From the NCBI GenBank assembly GCA_023422835.1, contig JAFAGI010000001.1:248001-312000 (forward strand): DNA of 64,000 nucleotides, given 5' to 3'. Positions within the stretch are counted from its first letter, which is position 1. Each line of letters starts with the position of its first letter. The DNA comes from Bacteroidota bacterium (GTDB lineage: Bacteria; Bacteroidota; Bacteroidia; Chitinophagales; Chitinophagaceae). This document shows, one piece after another, positions 17,881 through 27,788 of the stretch. The notes beneath the pieces were generated by a model, which saw nothing but the letters and a program-made list of their open reading frames with translations, was not told the origin of the DNA and did no database searches. A program made the position numbers and the translations under genes.

Positions 17881-18333
17881 ATGCGCGTGCTGATACAAAG
17901 AGTGAGTGAAGCAAAAGTAGCAGTAAATAAAGACATTGCAGGAATAATTAATACCGGGCTGCTGGTTTTTATCGGTATTGAAGATGCAGACACCACTGAT
18001 GACATACAATGGCTCAGCAATAAGATCTGCAACCTGAGGATTTTTGATGATGCGGAAGGCATAATGAATATGAGCGTTAAAGAAATGAACGGCGATATCT
18101 TACTTATCAGCCAGTTTACGCTGCATGCAAATACAAAGAAAGGCAACCGGCCATCCTATATCAGGGCGAGCAAGCCGGAAACGGCAATACAGCTCTATGA
18201 AAAAATGATCGGCCAGTTGCAAACCGATCTCGGCAAACCTATACAGACAGGCATTTTTGGGGCCGATATGAAAGTAACGCTCACCAACGACGGGCCTGTA
18301 ACCATCTGGATAGATTCTAAAAACAAAGAATAA
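17881..18333 (+). CDS. dtd: D-aminoacyl-tRNA deacylase
   Basis: Dtd removes D-amino acids (and glycine mischarged on tRNA-Ala) from tRNAs. The 150-residue protein starts MRVLIQRVSEAKVAV and has both active-site motifs: the SQFTLHANTKKGNRPSY stretch and the Gly-cisPro motif NDGPVTIWIDS at the C-terminus. It is the first gene of a dtd-mazG-yihY run, with a 13-base gap to the next. Confidence 0.96.
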   Translation: MRVLIQRVSEAKVAVNKDIAGIINTGLLVFIGIEDADTTDDIQWLSNKICNLRIFDDAEGIMNMSVKEMNGDILLISQFTLHANTKKGNRPSYIRASKPETAIQLYEKMIGQLQTDLGKPIQTGIFGADMKVTLTNDGPVTIWIDSKNKE

Positions 18334-18346
18334 AAAACGCTGACCT

Positions 18347-18673
18347 ATGACCATACAACAAGCCCAGGAGAAAGTAGATGAATGGATCAGAACCCTTGGT
18401 GTGCGCTATTTCAATGAGATGACCAACCTGGGTATTTTAATGGAAGAGGTAGGCGAACTCTCAAGGATAATGGTGCGCACGTATGGTGAACAATCTTTCA
18501 AGGAAAGCGATAAAAATAAAAACATCGCGGATGAAATGGCAGACGTATTGTGGGTGCTGCTCTGCCTCGCAAACCAGACAGGCGTTGACCTCACCAAGGC
18601 ATTGGAGGATAATTTTAAAAAGAAAACCAACAGGGATAGCAACAGACATGCGAATAATGAAAAACTTGTATAA
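18347..18673 (+). CDS. MazG-like nucleotide pyrophosphohydrolase
   Basis: A 108-residue all-helical enzyme of the MazG/dUTPase superfamily. The metal-binding pattern is visible as LGILMEEVGELSRIM (ExxE-type) and KNIADEMADVLWVLLCLAN (ExxD). Such single-domain proteins hydrolyse NTPs or dNTPs to the monophosphate; the preferred nucleotide is unknown. Its end overlaps the start of the next gene, so dtd, this gene and the YihY gene probably form an operon. Confidence 0.88.
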   Translation: MTIQQAQEKVDEWIRTLGVRYFNEMTNLGILMEEVGELSRIMVRTYGEQSFKESDKNKNIADEMADVLWVLLCLANQTGVDLTKALEDNFKKKTNRDSNRHANNEKLV

Positions 18674-19631
18674 AAAAATAATTCCGCTGAAGATCAGGGA
18701 GAATATTTCCATGTTCGGAAGCGCATGGAAACAAACCTTTGCCGATTTCTTCGACTACAAGCTCCTGCGTATGAGCGCAGCACTGGCGTACTATGCCATT
18801 TTTGCGCTGGTGCCCATGCTGGTGATCATCATCTCCATTGCAACTATTATGACTGTTGATAAGCCTATCGGTACTATTTATTTACACATGCGCTCCTTCG
18901 TGGGCGACGGCGCTGCCAAACAAATAGAAACCATGCTCACCAGCGCACTAAACTCTAAAAACTCAGGCCTGGCGCAGATTGCCAGCATTATTGCGCTGAT
19001 ATTCTCTGCAACCGGCGTATTTACCGAGATACAGGATTCCATCAACGTGATCTGGCGCTTAAAAGCCAAACCCAAGAAAGGCTGGCTGAAACTGCTGATA
19101 AACAGGCTGCTGAGTTTTTCAATCGTCATAAGCCTGGGATTTATATTGTTGGTATCACTGATCTTAAACGCTGTGCTCGACAGCATCTCAGAACAACTGT
19201 ACCGGGTGCTGCCGCAGATTGAAGTCTATAATGCCTATATGCTAAACCTGCTGCTGACATTTGTAACCACCGGCTTACTTTTCGGCATCATCTTTAAAGT
19301 ACTGCCCGATGCAAAGATCATGTGGCGCGACGTGTTTAACGGCGCCATCATTACCTCATTAATGTTCATGCTGGGTAAGTTCGGTATCAGCTATTACCTG
19401 CAGAAAAGCCCTGTGGCCTCTACTTACGGCGCTGCCGGATCCATTGTGGTGATCTTATTGTTTGTGTATTATTCAGCCATCATCCTGTACCTGGGTGCGG
19501 CTTTTACACGGGCTTATGCAAAGATCAAAGGCAGGGAGATCTACCCCAATAAATACGCTGTATGGGTAGAGCGTGTAGAGAAAAACTATGCTGTACAGCC
19601 AGATGTGCCATTGACAGAAACCAACACCTGA
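18648..19631 (+). CDS. YihY/virulence factor BrkB family membrane protein
   Basis: An inner-membrane protein of about 327 residues with six predicted membrane segments. Family signatures are LRMSAALAYYAIFALVPMLV near the start, ATGVFTEIQDSINVIW, and SPVASTYGAAGSIVVILLF plus VYYSAIILYLGAAFT near the end. Once annotated as ribonuclease BN, the family is now regarded as membrane proteins of unclear function. The start is an ATG overlapping the mazG end by 26 bases; another ATG three codons later is equally good. Its TGA stop abuts the TGA of the convergent ABC ATPase with no gap. Confidence 0.88.
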   Translation: MRIMKNLYKKIIPLKIRENISMFGSAWKQTFADFFDYKLLRMSAALAYYAIFALVPMLVIIISIATIMTVDKPIGTIYLHMRSFVGDGAAKQIETMLTSALNSKNSGLAQIASIIALIFSATGVFTEIQDSINVIWRLKAKPKKGWLKLLINRLLSFSIVISLGFILLVSLILNAVLDSISEQLYRVLPQIEVYNAYMLNLLLTFVTTGLLFGIIFKVLPDAKIMWRDVFNGAIITSLMFMLGKFGISYYLQKSPVASTYGAAGSIVVILLFVYYSAIILYLGAAFTRAYAKIKGREIYPNKYAVWVERVEKNYAVQPDVPLTETNT

Positions 19632-20393
19632 TCATTCTTCCCGGAGTTGTTTACCGGTAAGGTGTATAAATACATCTTCCAGGTTGGCGCGCTTGGTCTC
19701 TTTTGCTTTTTCAAAGCCGCTTAGCAACAGCTCATCTATCATCTGCTCCGGAGAAGCTATGGAAATTATTTTTCCTGAATCAATAATGGCTACCCTGTCG
19801 CATAGCATCTCTGCCTCGTCCATGTAATGGGTGGTAATGATCACTGTTGTGCCATTATCACGGATACGTTTTATCAGTTGCCAGAGATTGCGCCTAGCCT
19901 GCGGGTCCAGACCGGTGGTAGGCTCATCCAAAAAAATAATTTTCGGATGGTTAATAAGTGTAATGGCCAGGGAGAACCGCTGCTGCTGGCCGCCGCTTAA
20001 TTCTTTGTAAAGGCTGTTTGCCTTATCTTCAAGCTGCATACTCTTCAGTAATGCCAGGGCATCTGTTTTTTGATTGTACAGTCCCGCAAACATTTCTACC
20101 AGTTCAATAAGTTTCAACTGTGGGTAATAGCCTGAGTTCTGCAGTTGCACACCAATGATCTGTTTAATTTCTGCAGGGTGCTTTTCCAGGTCGAAACCGT
20201 GAATGGTTACTTCCCCGGAAGTCTTGCTGCGCAAGGTCTCCAAGATTTCCAGCGTGGTGGATTTACCAGCTCCGTTGGGTCCGAGCAATCCGAATATCTC
20301 TCCCGCATACACATCAAAGCTGATGCCTTTTACAGCTTCAAAGTTTCCATACTTTTTCACCAGGTTTTTAACCGAAATAATTATTTTCTGCAT
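19632..20393 (-). CDS. ABC transporter ATP-binding protein without adjacent permease
   Basis: A 253-residue ABC ATPase of the drug/ABC-2 exporter type. Walker A is GLLGPNGAGKSTT, the signature is KELSGGQQQRFSL, Walker B IIFLDEPTTGLDP and the switch His TTHYMDEAE. Members of this class pair with ABC-2 type permeases, but both neighbours are unrelated, so its membrane partner must be encoded elsewhere or be lost. It could also serve a gliding or lipid-export system. Its stop codon is immediately next to that of the convergent YihY gene. Confidence 0.93.
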   Translation of the reverse strand: MQKIIISVKNLVKKYGNFEAVKGISFDVYAGEIFGLLGPNGAGKSTTLEILETLRSKTSGEVTIHGFDLEKHPAEIKQIIGVQLQNSGYYPQLKLIELVEMFAGLYNQKTDALALLKSMQLEDKANSLYKELSGGQQQRFSLAITLINHPKIIFLDEPTTGLDPQARRNLWQLIKRIRDNGTTVIITTHYMDEAEMLCDRVAIIDSGKIISIASPEQMIDELLLSGFEKAKETKRANLEDVFIHLTGKQLREE

Positions 20394-20428
20394 AATACTA
20401 TTAAATTCTTTCCCTGTGCTGCTGCAAA

Positions 20429-22855
20429 TTATTTGATTACTTTTTCTATGTGGATCAACTTACCATCTGCATTGATGCCTTCCATTACAATGCGGAATGC
20501 ACCGGTCACATCGTTGTTATAGAATTTAAATTTATGCGTTGGGGTTTTCTCATCCAGCAATATCATGGGGTTCCAGTAAAGTGTGCTTCTCAGGTCCTGT
20601 TTTTCATGTTCAGGATTAAGAACTGCATAGTCAGGGTGGTAAAATTCTTTGATCACCGTATAAGCTTCTATTACTTTAGATGGAATGGCAGGGCCGGAAG
20701 AACCACTTGTAACATCACCGCCTTTTTTGGTATAAACGGCTATGCCGCCGCCTGAACCGCCGCCCGGCGCACCAAAGAACGGAGGGCGGAAAACTTTTAC
20801 GTAAGCTATATCGTTCACATTGAGGTTGGCAACAAATTCCGGGTCTACCTGCATCTCATCCAGGAATAATGTGGGCGTTGCACCGCGCCATGAAAGGCTC
20901 GGAGAGCTTGCCTGCGCGTTATTTATCTGCAAACCGGGCACCCTGCTCTGGAGGTATTGAAAGATATTCTGCGCACTCATAGCCGAAATATCATTGGTCA
21001 GGTCAAACTGGTAAGCGTCGCCTTTAAAAAATCCGGAGGCATACCTTTCATCCAGTTTTTCCAGTGCGGTTTTTGTCTTGGCTTCCACGACCACGTCTTT
21101 CAGATCGCCTTCTTCCCAGTTGGAAAAATTCATGGTGGCAAAATACCTGTCGCGCCAGAACCCTGATGAATCAATGCTTTTAGTCGCAAGCACATCGGCA
21201 GCATCCATAGGTATTTTCACCGGCGGCACCAGCTTGCCTTCCAGGAACCTTACTTCCGCATAGCGCAGTGGGCTGTTCTTGTTAGAGAACGTATAATAGA
21301 CCGAAACAGAGTCCATGAAAGAGATGCTGCTATCGTTGAAAGTACCGTCTTTTCTTATGGGCACTACAATAAAATTCTGCCCGGTGGCGCTTACATCACC
21401 CTTCATTTTAAGTATGGCTACCAGATCTCCGCCGCTGGCAATCTGCTCCTGGGTAGCATATATTTTTCCTCCGAAAGACATGTATGCAGTATCAGGCCGG
21501 TATTTAATTTCGGGGCCCGCACCCTTGGAAATGTACTCCCAGTTGTATTTGCGCCAGCCATGTGTAAGCATTACCAGGTCAAGCTCACTATTCACTTTTT
21601 TACTATTTTCCGAAAAATAGTATGCGGGATTGTACACCCTGCCCTTTATTTGTGTGGTAAGCAACAGGCCTGAATAAATGTTTTCCGAATTATCATAGTT
21701 AATGCCCGCGTCTGTTATAGAGAGCGATATATTGGTGAGTAATTTATCCGGTATGTGCACCGATACTTCATTTTCCTGCCGCTTTCCCGTGCCAAGTTTT
21801 GACAAGCCTACTTCTGCGTTAAACCTGTAATCTTCTGTTTTTACAAAAACTATCCTTTCTGCTAAAGGTTTCTTATTTTCATCCAGCACCGTCAATTGCA
21901 AAATACCGGCAGGCAATTGCAAAAACGGTATGGAGCCTTCCACCTGTGTTTTTTCTGCCAGGTTAATGTTTGCCATATAAACCAGCCTGTTGTACATCAT
22001 CCCCACAATAATTACGCGCTTGATAGTTTCAGGCACGCCGGGGGTACGCTGTATTTTATAGGCAATGCTGCTGTCTTTGGGAATGGCAGACAGCGTTATA
22101 CCGTTTGCCAGCGCTGTTGGCAGTGTTACCTGTCCTTCATTACCTTCATTTCCTGACCATTGTGCCTGGTAGCGCTCGCCGGCCGTGGGTTTCAGCGCAA
22201 AATAACCCATACCGTTGTGTTGTGTATTTATCTCTGCAACCTTACTGCCTTTACTGTCTTTTACCGTACCTGAAACCACCGCAGGCTTGCCATACTGATC
22301 GGTAGCCAGAAATGCCACTTTACTTTCAATACCGCTAACCAGCTCCCCGCCTTCCGGGAACATCGTAAAGCTGATCTTAGTTTTCTGAGGCCTGATAAAA
22401 ATATTCTGGTTTCCTTTGGGAATGATCCTGATGGTTTTTTTATAGAGAAATGCTGTATCAAAATTCAGCATCCATTTGGTATAGGCTTTTACCTGCAGTA
22501 CTGTGCCGGAAAAATCTTTCGGTATCATAAACTGTCCGCGTGAGGAAGATTCCCCGATCGGGAACATGGAATGCGCCAGCACTTTACCGCTCTCATCAGA
22601 GAAATCTACGTAGAGGTTTTTACTTAAGGCAGCAGCTTCGTAACCATCACGCAGGTAGGCTTTGAACCAGATAGTTTCACCGGCAGTATAGATGGTTTTA
22701 TCATAGTGCAGGTATACGCGCTCCAACGGATATTTTTGGGTGTAGTTGTCAACAACCTCATTGAATTTCTGAGACAACGCAGCGTTTGAGAAAAGCAGCA
22801 GCCATGCAACAGCAATAGCCATAACACGTTGGATGCTTGCGGAAAAATATATCAT
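20429..22855 (-). CDS. Exported MG2-domain protein with C-terminal TonB-receptor plug domain
   Basis: The 808-residue protein has a signal peptide (AIAVAWLLLFSNAALSQ) and an N-terminal macroglobulin MG2-type region: YLHYDKTIYTAGETIWFKAY and following beta strands. The middle is a run of beta-rich domains. Near the C-terminus (about residues 640-720) is a plug-like section, MSAQNIFQYLQSRVPGLQIN followed by LFLDEMQVD and GGGSGGGIAVYTKKG, as in TonB-dependent receptors, but no 22-strand barrel follows. This MG2-plug architecture is frequent in Bacteroidota and of unknown role; it may cap or recruit an outer-membrane SusC-like barrel. Single gene, probably periplasmic or surface located. Confidence 0.82.
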   Translation of the reverse strand: MIYFSASIQRVMAIAVAWLLLFSNAALSQKFNEVVDNYTQKYPLERVYLHYDKTIYTAGETIWFKAYLRDGYEAAALSKNLYVDFSDESGKVLAHSMFPIGESSSRGQFMIPKDFSGTVLQVKAYTKWMLNFDTAFLYKKTIRIIPKGNQNIFIRPQKTKISFTMFPEGGELVSGIESKVAFLATDQYGKPAVVSGTVKDSKGSKVAEINTQHNGMGYFALKPTAGERYQAQWSGNEGNEGQVTLPTALANGITLSAIPKDSSIAYKIQRTPGVPETIKRVIIVGMMYNRLVYMANINLAEKTQVEGSIPFLQLPAGILQLTVLDENKKPLAERIVFVKTEDYRFNAEVGLSKLGTGKRQENEVSVHIPDKLLTNISLSITDAGINYDNSENIYSGLLLTTQIKGRVYNPAYYFSENSKKVNSELDLVMLTHGWRKYNWEYISKGAGPEIKYRPDTAYMSFGGKIYATQEQIASGGDLVAILKMKGDVSATGQNFIVVPIRKDGTFNDSSISFMDSVSVYYTFSNKNSPLRYAEVRFLEGKLVPPVKIPMDAADVLATKSIDSSGFWRDRYFATMNFSNWEEGDLKDVVVEAKTKTALEKLDERYASGFFKGDAYQFDLTNDISAMSAQNIFQYLQSRVPGLQINNAQASSPSLSWRGATPTLFLDEMQVDPEFVANLNVNDIAYVKVFRPPFFGAPGGGSGGGIAVYTKKGGDVTSGSSGPAIPSKVIEAYTVIKEFYHPDYAVLNPEHEKQDLRSTLYWNPMILLDEKTPTHKFKFYNNDVTGAFRIVMEGINADGKLIHIEKVIK

Positions 22856-22925
22856 AAAGAAATACCGGTTTTAAGATTAATATTTCCCTAAGATAATTAA
22901 GTTTTAAAAACTGTAATAAAAATTT

Positions 22926-24473
22926 TTAGAAAGGAGCATCGTCAAAGCCCGAATCATCGTAATTATCGTTCATCTTGCTGGGCAATTGCGTATACGTACT
23001 ACCATCTCCGGTGTTGATATTGCGGAATTTCCTGAATGTGTTGTCTGTGGAGTATTCCTCAAATTTCTGTATCTCCAGGTGAGCGATCAGTTTTACATCG
23101 CCTAATGACCCGTTGCGGTGCTTGGCTATTTTGATCTCGGTAAGCCCCTTGGTACTTTCGCCGAATTCGTTGTTTTCAATATCGTGGTATTCCGGACGGT
23201 AGATAAACATTACCATATCGGCATCCTGCTCAATGGCTCCGGACTCACGCAGGTCACTCAGTTGCGGCACCTTATTGCTCTCTCTCCTGGATTCTACGGC
23301 ACGGCTCAACTGGCTCAGCGCAATGATGGGTATGTTCAGCTCTTTTGCCAATACTTTCAGGTTTCGGGAGATGCTGCTTATTTCCTGTTCCCTGTTGCCG
23401 TTCCTTTCCTTGTTGCCCGTCATCAGTTGGAGGTAATCTATTACGATCAACCCTACACCCTCTTTGCTTACCAGCCTTCTTGCTTTGGCTCTCAGCTCAA
23501 AAATGTTCAGCGCTGCCGTATCGTCAATAAATATTTTAGAATTTTCGAGCCTCCTGATGCCTGCCCGCTGTAGCTGCTGGTATTCATATTCTTCCATACG
23601 GCCGCGGGAAATTTTCTCTAAGAGAATACCACTTTCTGCAGAAAGTATACGGTTTACCAACTGCGAAGAGCTCATCTCCAGTGAGAAGAACGCCACCGGT
23701 GTTGGTTTGGTCGGATGCAAAGCCGCATTGCGTATAAGGTTCAGCGCAAACGCCGTTTTACCCACAGCAGGACGCGCCGCCAGGATAATGAGATCGCTTG
23801 GCTGCCATCCGTACGTCAACTGGTCTAATGCTGTGAAGCCGCTGGGCACACCGGAGATTTCTTCCTTTTGCAACCTGAGCTTATCAATGCGCTCCATAGA
23901 GCTGGTCATAGCGCCTACGATATCGTCATAATCGCTGCGGAGGTAGTTGTTGGTGATGTTGAACAGTTTCTGCTCTGCATCGTCCAGTAATTCAAATACA
24001 TCGGTTGTATCCTCAAAGGCATCGGAAATCACATCGCCGCTCATCCTGATCAGTTCACGCTGCACATATTTCTGTAGAACTATTTTGGCATGCGCCTCGG
24101 TATTAGCGGTAGAAGCTACAATGTTGGTGAGCTTAGATACGTAAAATGCGCCACCTACCAGATCGAGTTCACCGCGAAGCCTCAGCTCCTGCACAACCGT
24201 AAGTATGTCTAAAGGCGAGTTCTTATCGGCAAGCGCCATGCAAGCTGCAAATATTTTCTGGTGCGCCTCTATGTAAAAACATTCCGGTTTTTTTATCACC
24301 TCCACTACCACATCGAAAGCGCCCTTTTCAAGCATAATGGCGCCCAGAATGGCCTCTTCCAGTTCTTTTGCCTGGGGAGGTACTTTGCCGTACATCATGG
24401 AGTTCAGGTCTACACTCTGCTTTCTTCTTGGTAATATTCCGTCTTTCTTTATATTTGGTAGGTTACTACTCAT
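22926..24473 (-). CDS. dnaB: Replicative DNA helicase DnaB
   Basis: The 515-residue hexameric helicase unwinds DNA at the replication fork. It has the N-terminal DnaB helical domain (EEAILGAIMLEKGAFD), a linker, and the RecA-like C-terminal domain with Walker A ARPAVGKT (about 233-240), VIDYLQLMTG as Walker B, and the LAKELNIPIIALSQLSRAVE and LSDLRESGAIEQDADMVMFI motifs. The tail ends in an acidic DDSGFDDAPF. No intein is present. It is divergent from gyrB across a spacer that carries DnaA-box-like sites. Confidence 0.97.
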   Translation of the reverse strand: MSSNLPNIKKDGILPRRKQSVDLNSMMYGKVPPQAKELEEAILGAIMLEKGAFDVVVEVIKKPECFYIEAHQKIFAACMALADKNSPLDILTVVQELRLRGELDLVGGAFYVSKLTNIVASTANTEAHAKIVLQKYVQRELIRMSGDVISDAFEDTTDVFELLDDAEQKLFNITNNYLRSDYDDIVGAMTSSMERIDKLRLQKEEISGVPSGFTALDQLTYGWQPSDLIILAARPAVGKTAFALNLIRNAALHPTKPTPVAFFSLEMSSSQLVNRILSAESGILLEKISRGRMEEYEYQQLQRAGIRRLENSKIFIDDTAALNIFELRAKARRLVSKEGVGLIVIDYLQLMTGNKERNGNREQEISSISRNLKVLAKELNIPIIALSQLSRAVESRRESNKVPQLSDLRESGAIEQDADMVMFIYRPEYHDIENNEFGESTKGLTEIKIAKHRNGSLGDVKLIAHLEIQKFEEYSTDNTFRKFRNINTGDGSTYTQLPSKMNDNYDDSGFDDAPF

Positions 24474-24568
24474 TTTAACATTTCAATTTTTTAAATCCCG
24501 CCATACACCTCTTACTCAACTGCCGTAAAAAAGTTTATCGGGAGGGCGAATATAAGTCTACTTTTCTC

Positions 24569-24720
24569 AAAAGAATGCATAAAAATTTTATTATTTTATG
24601 CTTTTTTAAATCACATCTCATCCACAACAATACCCTGCTTATCCACAGAAAAATCGCGGTTATACACCAGATTTTTCGTTTTCCACAGTTTATTAAGATC
24701 TCTGCAGCAAAATTAAGTGA
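24569..24720. other. Candidate oriC or DnaA-controlled region: four phased DnaA-box-like 9-mers
   Basis: Four same-orientation 9-mers are seen: TCATCCACA (24618-24626), TTATCCACA (24639-24647, perfect consensus), TTATACACC (24660-24668, one mismatch to TTATMCACA) and TTTTCCACA (24679-24687). Their starts are 21, 21 and 19 bases apart, about two helical turns. AT-rich DNA flanks them on both sides, including a GCATAAAA/TTTTATGC inverted repeat (24577-24601). They lie between divergent dnaB and gyrB. Either an origin or a DnaA-regulated promoter region would fit; dnaA itself is not in the window. Confidence 0.55.
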
Positions 24721-24998
24721 ATAAATTTTCTTTATTAAAAAAGAAGTTCCTTCCGGTTTATTCGTATTTTTTATAGCAATTTTCAGGATCATGTTGCAGC
24801 CTTTAAGAACCCCTTTATCACTGATGTTTATTAGCCTTTAGGGGCAAATGTTAAATTAATACACCATCCTTTTCGATCATTTAAAAAAAAATAAAAGAAA
24901 ATCCGCATGAATTTATCTGCCTGATTTTACCGGTAATTCCAATTGATTGCAGCGGCTGCAGAACCTTATTTTTAGCACTAAAGCTGATTTAATTTTTG

Positions 24999-25006
24999 TA
25001 TATTTG
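24999..25006 (+). promoter_or_regulatory. gyrB -7 element TATATTTG
   Basis: Exact TAnnTTTG, about 41 bases before the gyrB ATG. The -33 region shows only a weak TTAG. Leader is A-rich, as is usual for initiation in this phylum. Confidence 0.6.
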
Positions 25007-25041
25007 TAGCTTATAAAAACAAATAAAAAGTAGTTTTTTAA

Positions 25042-27030
<1,989 letters not shown>

Positions 27031-27050
27031 TAACATCCTCTATATTTTTT

Positions 27051-27075
27051 AAAGGCTGCCGTTTGCGCAGCCTTT
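27051..27075 (+). terminator. gyrB terminator
   Basis: AAAGGCTGC (27051-27059) pairs with GCAGCCTTT (27067-27075), followed by a T-rich run, 20 bases after the gyrB stop. Confidence 0.9.
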
Positions 27076-27107
27076 TTATTTTTAAGTTCCGTCTTGGGTA
27101 AAATCAC

Positions 27108-27272
27108 TTAAATCTGAATTCCTGGATTCCCTGATCTTCGTGATTTGCAATCACGAAGCAGTATCCGGAGACTCAAATCCTCTTGCTCTTCGATATGTTC
27201 CACAGGGCACTCCTGCTCTTCACATTTGCCAATCATAAATAGCAGGGATAAGCCAATGGCCTGTACAATCAT
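27108..27272 (-). CDS. Small 54-residue protein coupled to the upstream lipoprotein gene
   Basis: The ATG overlaps the TGA of the lipoprotein gene (ATGA at 27269-27272), a classic sign of translational coupling, which is the main reason to believe this short frame. It would encode a hydrophobic segment (MIVQAIGLSLLFMIG), then a Cys/Glu-rich patch (KCEEQECPVEHIEEQEDL) and a basic tail. The last third of the frame runs over a 23-base inverted repeat, so the C-terminus may have been added by repeat insertion. I recognise no family. It may be a small membrane protein or a chance frame. Confidence 0.4.
   Translation of the reverse strand: MIVQAIGLSLLFMIGKCEEQECPVEHIEEQEDLSLRILLRDCKSRRSGNPGIQI
27136..27158. 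repeat. REP-like inverted repeat, 10-bp perfect stem
   Basis: CTTCGTGATT (27136-27145) and AATCACGAAG (27149-27158) form a perfect 10-bp stem with a three-base loop. The wording resembles short dispersed palindromes seen around genes in this phylum (from memory); whether it recurs elsewhere in the genome cannot be seen here. It lies inside the coupled small frame. Confidence 0.6.
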
Positions 27273-27643
27273 TCCAGATCTACCAACCATGTGCCCTGCG
27301 TATTCCGTACTTTGATGCTATCTGCCGTCCCATCGAAAGAATTTTTATAATAGATCACCGATTCATTTTCGGCAACAGGTCTCTCCTTCAGTATGATGAG
27401 GCTGGTAGCACGATAATCCTGGCGCTGTTGGTCGTTGTAACTGTAATATTTTTGTTTGATGCTTTCCAATGCGTCCTTATGCTTATCATCCTGGGGCAGG
27501 TAAGCAGCCGACTTCCTGAAATTGCCTTTCAGCGTACCATCCAGGAATTCGCGCGCGGCATCCAAGGCATTCTCTGCTTTGGGAAATTCATTATCGCTAC
27601 AAGAAAACAGCAATAAAAACAATAGCGGTATGAGATGCTTCAT
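27269..27643 (-). CDS. Small lipoprotein, DUF4878-like
   Basis: The 124-residue protein has a lipoprotein signal (MKHLIPLLFLLLFSCSDN, Cys at the lipobox). The mature part, with ALDAAREFLDGTLKGNFRKS followed by a short helical region and strands ending TQGTWLVDLE, has the outline of an NTF2-like/DUF4878 small domain: a helix, then a curved sheet. The ATG at 27641-27643 is preferred because the longer frame puts 23 unlikely residues before the signal. Function is unknown. A 54-residue frame overlaps its stop by ATGA. Confidence 0.75.
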   Translation of the reverse strand: MKHLIPLLFLLLFSCSDNEFPKAENALDAAREFLDGTLKGNFRKSAAYLPQDDKHKDALESIKQKYYSYNDQQRQDYRATSLIILKERPVAENESVIYYKNSFDGTADSIKVRNTQGTWLVDLE

Positions 27644-27767
27644 AAGCGTATTTTTTAGTCCAAGGCCATACGGCCAATACATATCCGAGTATTTTAAAAT
27701 CGCAGCACACAAATGATCTTTACTGCGCCGCCCTTAACAAAAGTAAGGAATAATAAAAGCTTATAGA

Positions 27768-27775
27768 TATTTTTG
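27768..27775 (+). promoter_or_regulatory. queG -7 element TATTTTTG
   Basis: Exact TAnnTTTG, ending 13 bases before the TTG start of queG, predicting a very short leader and supporting that start. Confidence 0.55.
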
Positions 27776-27788
27776 CAAAAACCAAGGC

